From Liquidambar formosana (lineage: Eukaryota; Streptophyta; Magnoliopsida; Saxifragales; Altingiaceae), in the NCBI GenBank assembly GCA_039720395.1, contig CM077827.1:16851822-16915821 (forward strand): a stretch of 64,000 nucleotides of DNA, in the 5' to 3' direction. Below are positions 42,787 through 53,567 of the stretch, in pieces. The translations under genes were made by a program, and so were the position numbers. Each line of letters begins with the position of its first letter. The first letter of the stretch is position 1. A model generated the notes under the pieces. That model was not told where the DNA came from, did no database searches, and saw only the letters and a program-made list of their open reading frames with translations.

Positions 42787-43597
42787 GTCTATGGATAGAA
42801 AAGTTTTAACCTTTAGCCTAAGGACTTGTCCTAAACCTCCATATTTTCCTTAATGAACTCGGTCTCTACACCATGTTCAATTAATTCATTCCTTTTATCC
42901 AATTACCTTTACAGGGATCATGGATTAAGGGTATGTTTTAAAGAATAGGGCATAGAGTCCTTCAACTAGGTTTAATTAATCCCCTAGGACTAGCACATCA
43001 CAAACATAGCTTTACATCCTATTTCCTTAATTTATTCCTCCTAACCCATGGCCTTAACGAAGGCTAGGGTTTAAAGGTCTATATTAAGGGCATAAGATAT
43101 GAAGCCTCACACCACAAACACAGCATAGCATCATTACAAACAATTGTGGGTGCATAAAGGTGAGACCGTAGTGTCCTACAAGTCTGTCTATATGGACTAA
43201 TGATAAGGGTAGGCTAGGGTCCTTCACTTGCTTGAGCAATCCTTATACCTAACCACATGTGGCATCAGGAACGCCGCGTGGGTCCAGCAGTACGTGATTA
43301 ACTCATTTAATATACCCAAGGGCAAGCCCAAGGGTACTAGGCAAGAGAGGTTGATAGCTTTCGCCCCAACACATGGAATCAGGAAAACCAAGGTTGAGAC
43401 TAGGCCGATCGTTGGCAAGGATACATCGAGGGACATCGATCCTAGCATGCAAGAGTTTGCGCACACAATGCAATAAATGAAAGCACACAATCAAGCGGAT
43501 GCAATGTGATTGATTTTAATTAAACATAAGAAATTAACCTAGCCCAATTTAAACTTTATAGAGTCTAGCCCACAAATCCCCAGTGGAGTCGCCAAAC
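42787..43597 (-). other. E3 primer site and 5' leader
   Basis: Immediately inside the 5' LTR the minus strand reads TTTGGCGACTCCACTGGGGA (about 43596-43577), the Tat/Ogre-type primer site. The leader then runs about 800 bp to gag. Small ORFs in it are not supported. No other feature is visible. Confidence 0.8.
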
Positions 43598-43856
43598 TGT
43601 GAACCCCTGAAATTGGGCCCACGAGGGATTGAAAAGAAAGTGGGTTTGAAAAAGAAAAAGGAAAGGAGTCGCCACCTTATTTTTTAAAGGAAACAAGGAA
43701 AACCCTAAAAATCAGGTTGTTTTAGGAAAACAATTTGAATGACTCCATAAAAAAAAGGAAAGGCAAAAACCAATCTTTTGAAAACCAAAGAAATCGGGGA
43801 TTCAGAGGCTAAGTTATGACATGGGAAGGTTCTAGGCAAAGCCTATAGGCACCCAT
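43598..43856 (-). repeat. E3 5' LTR, segment before the E4 insertion
   Basis: The last 259 bp (minus sense) of the E3 5' LTR, matching 29312-29570. It is interrupted after CCCAT by E4 and resumes at 53568. Confidence 0.95.
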
Positions 43857-45512
43857 TGTTAGGATTATGCCCTAGAGCCAATCATAGAGATGATTGTTTA
43901 GGGATTAGGAACAATCATTTGATTTCATTTATGTATGTCACATTTATTATTGATTTAATAAAAGGGCTTATTCTATTATGTTTATATGCATCATTTATAT
44001 TTACATAATATGTCCATGGAGTTAGAGTTGAGAATATGGATTTACAAAGAGTTGTAATTTTGAGACTATAGATATATCTCTGTACTAAACTCTTAAAGCA
44101 TTCCTAGTTGAAGGTTCACTATGATGGACAGTAATGAACCATAGGACTAGCACTTGTTAGGTTGACTCTATAGGAGGATAGCTAGTCTCAAGCTATTTGT
44201 GTGGAGACACTACAACCAACAAGTGGGTGCCTATTACGAGAATAGGTACACTGAATGTGACCAAAGATATGAGATAAACTGAATGGAGTTTTATCCTGCC
44301 TGTCAATCAGTTTCTCATTGTTATAGTGGTACAAGTAATCCTTAGACCTGAGACACCATAGTTGTCTTATGCATGTAGCTTTAGAAGTTTGATAACACTA
44401 AGTGCAAATCCTATTCAGGGGTTTGCAAAGGTGTTCATTGGCCCTACTGCTATGTGTGTGAAGGCATGTGAGTGATCAACAAGGGATCCATCATTCTCAG
44501 GAAAAGAGAGAGAATGTCTCATATAGCATTCATAATATAACTCATTAAATCCATGGCCATGGTAGGATGAATATGAAAAGAGTTTCATGAGTTCATCAAT
44601 GAGTTGATATCTATGAATGAGTATAGAGTAATTGAACTAGGGACTTGACAGACCTCCATGTCCTATTAGTTCAATTGGAGACATTGTGTTGAAGGAAGGA
44701 TGCAATTGTAACCTATAAACTATAACAGAAGGGTTCTTTGTAAATGACTATTCGCCTCATTAAGGACCACACCATAAGCCATATGCTAGGTGTTACTCAT
44801 GGTTAGTAGAAGCCCTAATTGATATAAGTGAGTTATAATCAATTAGGGAATTGGAAGGAGTTCCAATTAGACCCTAAATGGAAAGAGTTCCATTGTGCAC
44901 ACCTCATGCTATTCCTACTACTTAATGATGTGAACCCAATGGGTCACACACTGATCATGCAAGAAGGGCTTTAAAGTCTATGAGAGAAAGGGTTTTAGTG
45001 AATAAAGAATAGTTCTTTATAGGCCTATTTGTATTTGATACAAATAATAGGGGTTAATGTGCAATTAAGTGTAATTACACATAACCCTATTAGGGTTTCT
45101 TCCCCATGGCCAACCCCTTTAGTGGGCTGCCTATATAAGTCACACTTATGTGTGACATGGCATAATAGGCTTGCACAATAAACCCTAGCCGTCCAGCCCC
45201 TTGGAGGCTCTCTTCTCTCTCTCTCTCTTCTCCACCTCTAGCAACAACAAGGAAGAAGAAAGAAAAGGCTTGAAGCTCTAGCTAGGTGTGGATACCGTTG
45301 GAGGCAGCACACTTGGGCTGCTCATTCACTGCTGTCCGGAGTAGAAGCTTGGAGCAAAACGGAGAAGACAAAAATCCTGTAAGTGTTCTAACCCTCTTCT
45401 AGTTAGGGTTTGATTTTGTGTTATGCATAGTTAGATTCATGGGATTGGGAATCGTAGGAAAAAATTTTTATATTCCGCACTTCTATTTTTCCCTCTTGTT
45501 CGATTCCCAACA
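43857..45512 (+). repeat. E4 5' LTR
   Basis: TGTTAGGATTATG to ATTCCCAACA, 1656 bp. It has a cluster of different perfect palindromes upstream of a TATATAA box at 45132-45138 and an inverted repeat just after it. The segment near 45445-45490 differs from the right LTR at a cluster of positions. Confidence 0.95.
45004..45156 (+). promoter_or_regulatory. E4 LTR core promoter with palindrome cluster
   Basis: In order: AAAGAA-TAG-TTCTTT (45004-45018), ATTTGTAT-TTG-ATACAAAT (45027-45045), TTAAT-GTGCA-ATTAA (45053-45067), GTGTAATTACAC (45069-45080) and AACCCTA-T-TAGGGTT (45083-45097). Then come TATATAA (45132-45138) and, directly after it, GTCACAC-TTAT-GTGTGAC (45139-45156). Most are kept in the right LTR and in the solo LTR. 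A role in transcription is inferred from the position. Confidence 0.6.
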
Positions 45513-45513
45513 G

Positions 45514-45526
45514 TGGTATCAGAGCC
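45514..45526 (+). other. E4 primer binding site (initiator Met tRNA)
   Basis: TGGTATCAGAGCC begins one base after the LTR end. It is complementary to the 3' end of plant initiator Met tRNA and sets the plus orientation of E4. Confidence 0.95.
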
Positions 45527-48500
45527 ATGATTATGCATAATACAAAATACATATGGGCTGGTAATTATGGTGTAGTTGAATGATTCAAAAATCTGGAAAA
45601 TTTTTTCTGCATAATTGGTTTTCCTCCATGGCTGAACCTAGGGTTTGGAACCCTAGGTCAATTCTCTTCTACTCCTCTTCTAATTGATGGTTAAGTGTAT
45701 CCATGGATGCAATAGGTTGCATAGGGTTTGAGTTTGGAGAAGAAGAATAAGGAAACTAGGGTTTTATAAAACTGTTATGAACAGTTTTCATGGTTGCCAT
45801 GAAAAACCGTCATCTTGTTTTGCATGCCGAATTCAGAGTTCTTCTCCAAAATTTTCGAGCCATATATGGTTAGAAAGCTCTTTGAATAAGCTTTCCAACC
45901 CAACAAACAGTGCGTCAATCCGAGTTCTGTAGTGAAAGTTATGAATTTTTTACTACAGGCTGTCTGGAAAGACAGTTTTGCTCGGGATTGATGCAATAGC
46001 CACAACTTTGAGTTATTGATGGAGATCAAAGGCATGGCAATGGTTGCCACCACTTGGGTTATGTTCTAGACATGGTAGGGAAAGGTTCCCAAGCATTTAG
46101 ATGCATCATAATTGGATTAAGATGCTAGAACAGAAGGAAGAAGGAGAAGAACACCATGGAGGCTGAATCTGGGTTTTAGAACCCTAAGGTTCTTGCAATT
46201 AATTCTAATTAAAGCTGCTGTATTTATGATGGAAGATCATTGTAGGATCATTATATATCATGTGTATATGATTTTCTTTAAGTTTCAAAAAGGTTTTGAT
46301 GGAAAAAGATTCAAAAAGTTTGAAAATTTTTCATGAACAGCATAGCAGAATTTTTCTGCAGAAAAGTCATCAATGGAGTTTTGATTAGAACTTGAGTTAG
46401 GGAACTCCAAATTGCATGAAACCAATTGCATTAGTTTCCTAAGACATGTAGGATACTGGGAAAATTCTTCTGGTAGCCTAATTCATTCATCTTGCTGGGT
46501 TTTAAATCAATTTCTGACCATGGACAGTATGCTGTCAAATTCTGGGCAGCCTACTGTTGTTTTAATTGTTTAGAACAATTGGTGATGATTTGATCATCCA
46601 AACCTCTTCTATTAGCTTAGTATTTCATGTAGGGACATGATACAAAAGCTGGTTTCAATGGAGGAGTCGAATTGATAAGGATTTAGAAGCTATTGTGACC
46701 TTCAAGGTCTGCAACAATGGCTCCAGCAATGGGTTTTGGAAACCCTGATTGTTCTTGATGATGGCAGCCACTTCCACCACTTCTCACATGTCCAAGGGCT
46801 TCTCCCACACCCCTGTAGTCCTCTCCCTTCGCTGGCCATGGCCTCCCACTGCCGTTGGTGGCCATGGCAGCCTAGCCAAGCTCAGGCAGCCCCCTGGTAG
46901 TGACGGCTGCATAGAGTTAAGGATGAAACCCTAATTTTGAGTTAATGATGAAACCCTAATTTCATTATGGCATTAAATAAAACCCTAATTGGAATATTAA
47001 TTACCTTAATTAAGAGTTAATGATTGGTCATTAAATAACCAATCATGGTTATTAATTGTTAGGGCATAATTAATACCATTAATGATGTCTAGGGTTAGGG
47101 TTTTGATAACCCTAATTAGTGTAATTTATTAAGGGTAATAAATACCCTATTTGGCATTAATTAAACCCTAATCCCTTTTATTAAATACCGTATGAACCTA
47201 GGGTTTTAATGATTGGTCATTAAATGACCAATCATAAGGCATTTAATGATTAAGGCTTGCATTTAGGGTTTAGGGTTATGCATTTAGGGTTTAGGGTTTT
47301 AGGAAACCCTAATACACTAATTCATCATTTAATTGATTTTATTTAATTCCCATGTTAATTATTTAATTAATATTGATTAATTTTATAATGTTTTAAATGG
47401 TTTAAAATACAATTGGGGATTAAATTAAAATCTGGAAATTCTTAATTAAATGAAATTGTTTTGTTTAATTAAGGAAACCCTAATATTGGATATTAGAGTT
47501 ATTTTAGGAAACTTTATATGTTTAAATTAATTTGATTAATTGAAACTAAAATGTCTTAAATGTTAAGACTTTATTTAATTTTGGATATTTTGTTAAAACC
47601 TAATAAGATTAGGATGCATTAATGAGATTAATGTAAATCATTCAAGAGAATTACCATAATGCCCATATGTTTTAATGCTTACAGTTTTTCTTTACATTAT
47701 GCAATATGATTGTATGTATGTGTTTGGATGATGATTATAGACCATACCCCTTAAACCAATTGTGATTGGCCGTCTTATGAATGGGTTGTAATAATTTTTC
47801 AAGAGTTGTAATTTTATTATGGTGATGTAATTTATTATTTGGGGCTTGCATGCCACCTTCCCTCTCTCTCTATCATTCTCTTATGTACCCCACATTCCCC
47901 TTATGTATCCCTTTCTATATATTATGTAAATGTTATGTAATTGAGAGCGCACTAAGGAGCATGGTGGACCCAAAGGAGTATGATGGAGCCCAACAAGCCA
48001 ATGGTGGAGACCAACAAGCCAATGGTGGAGACCATCAAGCCAAGGGAGCAGATTGAAGGACTTGAAAGCTTAGAGAAGTTTTTCAAGAAAGCATGCATGT
48101 TACGAATGGTTTATTTTACGATCACCTACACCCACCTTAGACCTTGGATTCAATCTATTGGCTTGGATTGAATCCTCTCAAAGTCCATAATCATCATAGT
48201 GGGAGCTTTAATTTATGAGATAATTGTATTAGCTCCAATACTATAGTTTGGTATATGTTACCTATTCACTTAGGGACTAATATCAAAATATGGTACTTTA
48301 TATATGTTGATATATAATAGCATGCGATGTATGATTTATAATAGCATGAGATGTACGATTATAAATAGCATAATTTATATATTTAAATTTTGATACATAG
48401 GATGCATGCTAATTTGATGAGACCCTTTAAAACCCCTCTTATTTAATATTAAGTTGAAAATGGAGAAGTCATTGGGGAATGAATTCTTCATTGCCTTCCA
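45527..48500 (+). other. E4 non-coding 5' interior
   Basis: About 3 kb with no ORF of note and strong AT richness. 46740-46905 is locally GC-rich with many GGCCATGG-like words and could be a captured fragment, but I recognise nothing in it. 47255-47310 has two short runs of TTTAGGG-like words in a region full of AACCCTAA. A 21-bp repeat lies at 47981-48043. Confidence 0.6.
47981..48043 (+). repeat. 21-bp tandem repeat in E4
   Basis: The unit CAACAAGCCAATGGTGGAGAC occurs as two full and about one partial copies. In one frame it would read as a QQANGGD repeat, but the surrounding ORF is short and not conserved, so coding is doubtful. Confidence 0.75.
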
Positions 48501-51500
48501 TCATTATAGGATCATCTAACGTCCCTTAATGTGGGTACCTGGCTGCAGACATGTAGGAGCTACCCATGTTAAAGACATTACTTGAAACTATCACATATGA
48601 GATATCATGGGGTGCCTAAACTGGTATATACCAAGAAACTAACATGTGAGGTATATATTTGGCGAAACATACCTGTGTGAATGATGGGTTTAACTTAACT
48701 AGGGAAGTATTCCAAGAAACTAACATGTGAGGTGTATGTTCCCTAGAGGCAAAACGATTGGAACTTGCTTATGAAGCAATAGACAAAGAGTTGTCTTCTT
48801 ATTGTGGGTTAAAAGCCAAGAAACTAACATGTGAGGCTTCTAGGTCACAGTGGGACCCCAATCCCCATTAGGAATGAGATTCCCGAATTCCATTAGAGGG
48901 TGTATGGAATTTGATAAAATAGTGGGAGGTACCATATGATTAAAGACCCAATCATTATGGATAAAAATGAAATCTAATTCTCTGTTTATGTAGATTACCT
49001 AATTACTTACCTCAAAACCCCTATTTCCTAATATATAGGATATTGATAGTTTGACTAAACCCGATTTCTTTGATTGACTTAGGAAATTGAGAATTGTTCT
49101 CAACTTCAAAAGATTGTTTATATGCTATTAGGCCTTTTATTAAAGGCCCTCCATAAACCATCCTAAGAAGAAAAAGACACTATGCGCAATTGGCATCTTG
49201 TTGCCATGTTATATGATAGTATTGATGACTAATGAGCTTCAGAAGCAAAATTAGTAAATGCAAGTGCCTTTGATGTCCTACATCACATACAAAGGTTGTA
49301 TTGTGAGTAAAATAATACTATAAAGTATAGTACTTGTAAAGGACTTCTTTTGGACTAGGATGTAATAAAAGTTGTTTATTAATAATCATTCTTTTGAAAA
49401 ATGATTAATCACATAGAATAGCTTGAGAAGCTAGATGTGATTTAAAATGGAAGCATAGAGGAAAGCAAGTCTTGAAAAGTCAAAAACAAAGAAATATAAT
49501 TATTTTGTAGTAAACATAAGGTATTGTAAAGGGAACTTGATAAAGTATCAGTCTTCCTAGAAGAACCAAACTTTTGAAGTTTTGGTTCATGCTCTAAACT
49601 AAATTGTTGGTTAGTTCTGCTTCTTGGTTTTTGGATTCTAGTATAATCTAAATCGAAGCAGAAAGTTAAGTAGATAATAAGTTACCTTTAAAAATTTTAA
49701 TAGAGCAAGAGTTGCTAGATTAATTTTGGGAACTTATTTCTTAACTAGGCCATTTAAGACATTCTAGAAATTTGATTTCTAAATTTAAATGACTAATTAG
49801 AGCGAATGCAACGTATTCCGAGAATACAAGAGATGTAGAGACTCTCATTTAAATGTAACGATTATGACTTGGTTATGAGATGACCAAACCCATCTTTTAC
49901 TTGGTGAAGTGAAAGAGTTACATTTATAATTTGACTAATACATTGTGATGTATATAGTCATGTAGAGCATGCATTCAATTACAGTAGACTCATCTTAGAA
50001 TACCATAGCTCAATGGTGAATCTAAGAGAACGAATTGAACCCTATTAAGATATGGTTTGATCCATGATGAGTTTTACTAATGTATCCATCTAGGATATAC
50101 CTTAAAATTGCTACATATTGATAATTTAGGGTTCACTCCAGTTTTGTCCCAATTATATCAGATATAATATGGGAAGAAACCCAACTTAAAGAGGTTAAGG
50201 CTTGGGCTTGTGCTACGTATGTCTGGAAACATAATGTAGACAATCTGGAAATACGGTCAAGTAAGTGTTGAATTGTGGTATATCCCAAAAGTGGTTGGGA
50301 TAGTATTTCTATTACCCTAATGAACAAAAGTTGTCCATTAGGATGTTTGCTGGATTTTCTTGAGAAAGAGTTCATTCAAGAAAGATGCAAAAGTAGATAG
50401 AATTTATAGAATTGTCTGTAAAGCCACAAACGAACAAAGATCCAACCCTTGTCTCTGTTGAGACAAAACCCTTAACTACACTACAGCCTTTTCATAGATC
50501 AAATTGGATATTTCTTAACATAAGAGAGATATTGTATCTCTATTAGAATGTGAAAGAATTGTTCTTTGGTGATAAAGATCACCAAGATAATCCTATTGAT
50601 TATGACTAGACGATGTTTCACATCAACTCGAGAAATGACTAAGAGTCATTAAATCCAATATGGATAGGTAGAGACCTAAAAGGCTTGGCTATTTAAGAAT
50701 GTTTTCAACATAGGCAAAAAGTTGTCTATAAAGAAACTTGTTTGATAATAGTTATGCTGAAATCCATTTGGATCTTGTTATCTATAAACACACATTTTGA
50801 ATATAAGATATGTCAAAAAGGATATAAAGATGTTATATCAAATGGTGAAAAACCATAAAAGTGTGTAAGTTATAGAAGTCTATTAATAGACTACAAGGTT
50901 CTCATAATTAGAACATCTATAAAGTTGAAGTAATCAAATTGTTTGATTTCTCTCATTGTATAGATAGACCATGAGTGTATAAAAGGTTAGTGGGAGTGCG
51001 ATCATTTTTCTTTATCCTAAGTATAGATGACATCATAATCATTATGAATGATATATGAATGTTATCTAATGTAAAGTTTTGGTTTTTGGAGAAAAACTAA
51101 TTCATGAAAGATTTGGCAGAAGCATCCAATAAGATCTATAGAGATAGATCATATAGATTGCTAAGTATCTCTAAATCATCAAACATAGTTGAAATGTTGA
51201 AGGAGTTCAACATGGAGAATTCTAAGGGAGGTCTGATTTGCTTCAGATAAGAATTCATTATTCAAGGGCATGTGCCCTAGGATAATACAAGTAAGGTTCT
51301 TAAAGTGTTAAGAAGCCTTATTCTACACTATGTATTGAACCTGATATCTATTATGTTGTAATTGTTACAAATAGTTATCAATCAATTCAAATTTGGAATA
51401 TTGGATTGTATATGGAAATTGTAAACTCATAGTAGATGGGTATATGGATTTGGATATAATCCATATGGGGTATATTTTATATTCACTTTAGTTGGTGAAA

Positions 51501-51907
51501 TACTTAATGGAAGAACTATATGAAAGATACAGTGGATTCCATTATTAAGGGTGAATTAATTGTCGCATTGTCTAGGAGACTGTTTGGATCTATAAGTTCA
51601 TTTAGAACTTAGAGTTGTTCCTTCCATTGAGTTGCCCACACCTTATTTTGTGACAACAATGGGTCTATAGCTCAAGTATAGGAATCACGGTCTCATCAAA
51701 AGTCCAAACACATAGAGCGGTAATTCCAAGTGATCAGAGGAATCATTGGAAAAGGTAATAGATACATTACAGAAGATATTATCTACATAAGTTTTTGTAG
51801 ACCTACTGACTAAAGCTTTAAAACATAATTGGTTATGTCTAAGACCAACATCTTGAGAAGATAGGTATGCGATACATGGTCAATTGGCTTTAGTGCAAGT
51901 GGGAGAT
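48501..51907 (+). pseudogene. E4 decayed copia pol
   Basis: Remnants in copia order: an integrase C-terminal region near 50010-50390 (WACATYVWKHNVD, YPKSGWDS and FLEKEFIQ after correcting for stops by eye), the RT active-site region near 51000-51060 (IDDIIIIMND in place of YVDDILLIGND), then NMENSKGGL near 51210, and an RNase H end DLLTKALKH near 51800. A 21-bp phrase starting CCAAGAAACTAACATG is repeated at 48631, 48712 and 48816. The tract AAGTGGGAGAT (51897-51907) before the 3' LTR is the polypurine tract. No ORF above 100 codons remains. Confidence 0.8.
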
Positions 51908-53562
51908 TGTTAGGATTATGCCCTAGAGCCAATCATAGAGATGATTGTTTAGGGATTAGGAACAATCATTTGATTTCATTTATGTATGTCACATTTATTA
52001 TTGATTTAATAAAAGGACTTATTCTATTATGTTTATATGCATCATTTATATTTACATAATATGTCCATGGAGTTAGAGTTGAGAATATGGATTTACAAAG
52101 AGTTGTAATTTTGAGACTATAGATATATCTCTGTACTAAACTCCTAAAGCATTCCTAGTTGAAGGTTCACTATGATGGACAGTAATGAACCATAGGACTA
52201 GCACTTGTTAGGTTGACTCTATAGGAGGATAGCTAGTCTCAAGCTATTTGTGTGGAGACACTACAACCAACAAGTGGGTGCCTATTACGAGAATAGGTAC
52301 ACTGAATGTGACCAAAGATATGAGATAAACTGAATGGAGTTTTATCCTGCCTGTCAATCAGTTTCTCATTGTTATAGTGGTACAAGTAATCCTTAGACCT
52401 GAGACACTATAGTTGTCTTATGCATGTAGCTTTAGAAGTTTGATAACACTAAGTGCAAATCCTATTCAGGGGTTTGCAAAGGTGTTCATTGGCCCTACTG
52501 CTATGTGTGTGAAGGCATGTGAGTGATCAACAAGGGATCCATCATTCTCAGGAAAAGAGAGAGAATGTATCATATAGCATTCATAATATAACTCATTAAA
52601 TCCATGGCCATGGTAGGATGAATATGAAAAGAGTTTCATGAGTTCATCAATGAGTTGATATCTATGAATGAGTATAGAGTAATTGAACTAGGGACTTGAC
52701 AGACTTCCATGTCCTATTAGTTCAATTGGAGACATTGTGTTGAAGGAAGGATGCAATTGTAACCTATAAACTATAACAGAAGGGTTCTTTGTAAATGACT
52801 ATTCGCCTCATTAAGGACCACACCATAAGCCATATGCTAGGTGTTACTCATGGTTAGTAGAAGCCCTAATTGATATAAGTGAGTTATAATCAATTAGGGA
52901 ATTGGAAGGAGTTCCAATTAGACCCTAAATGGAAAGAGTTCCATTGTGCACACCTCGTGCTATTCCTACTACTTAATGATGTGAACCCAATGGGTCACAC
53001 ACTGATCATGCAAGAAGGGCTTTAAAGTCTATGAGAGAAAGTGTTTTAGTGAATAAAGAATAGTTCTTTATAGGCCTATTTGTATTTGATACAAATAATA
53101 GGGGTTAATGTGCAATTAAGTGTAATTACGCATAACCCTATTAGGGTTTCTTCCCCATGGCCAACCCCTTTAGTGGGCTGCCTATATAAGTCACACTTAT
53201 GTGTGACATGGCATAATAGGCTTGCACAATAAACCCTAGCCGTCCAGCCCCTTGGAGGCTCTCTTCTCTCTCTCTCTCTTCTCCACCTCTAGCAACAACA
53301 AGGAAGAAGAAAGAAAAGGCTTGAAGCTCTAGCTAGGTGTGGATACCGTTGGAGGCAGCACACTTGGGCTGCTCATTCACTGCTGTCCGGAGTAGAAGCT
53401 TGGAGCAAAACAGAGAAGACAAAAATCCTGTAAGTGTTCTAACCCTCTTCTAGTTAGGGTTTGATTTTGTGTTATGCATAGTTAGATTCATGGGCTGTGG
53501 AATCGTAGGAAAAATTTTTATATTGCGCCTTTATATTTTTCCCTCTTGTTCGATTCCCAACA
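51908..53562 (+). repeat. E4 3' LTR
   Basis: 1655 bp, about 99 percent identical to 43857-45512 by eye. Differences concentrate near 53494-53542. It carries the same TATATAA box and GTCACAC/GTGTGAC repeat near 53183-53207. Confidence 0.95.
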
Positions 53563-53567
53563 CCCAT

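Larger units (their letters stand above)
43857..53562 (+). mobile_element. Non-autonomous Ty1/copia element E4
   Basis: 9706 bp with a perfect CCCAT duplication (43852-43856 and 53563-53567). LTRs are at 43857-45512 and 51908-53562, with a Met-tRNA primer site at 45514 and a polypurine tract at 51897. The LTRs differ at about 1 percent, yet the interior has about 3 kb of non-coding DNA followed by a heavily decayed copia pol, with no usable ORF. The older E0 pieces show the same interior. It was probably moved by proteins of another copy. A solo LTR of the family is at 22305-23962. Confidence 0.92.

Noticed and set aside
47255..47310. Interstitial telomere repeat
   Set aside because: Only a few TTTAGGG-like words in a region already rich in AACCCTAA; too short and irregular.
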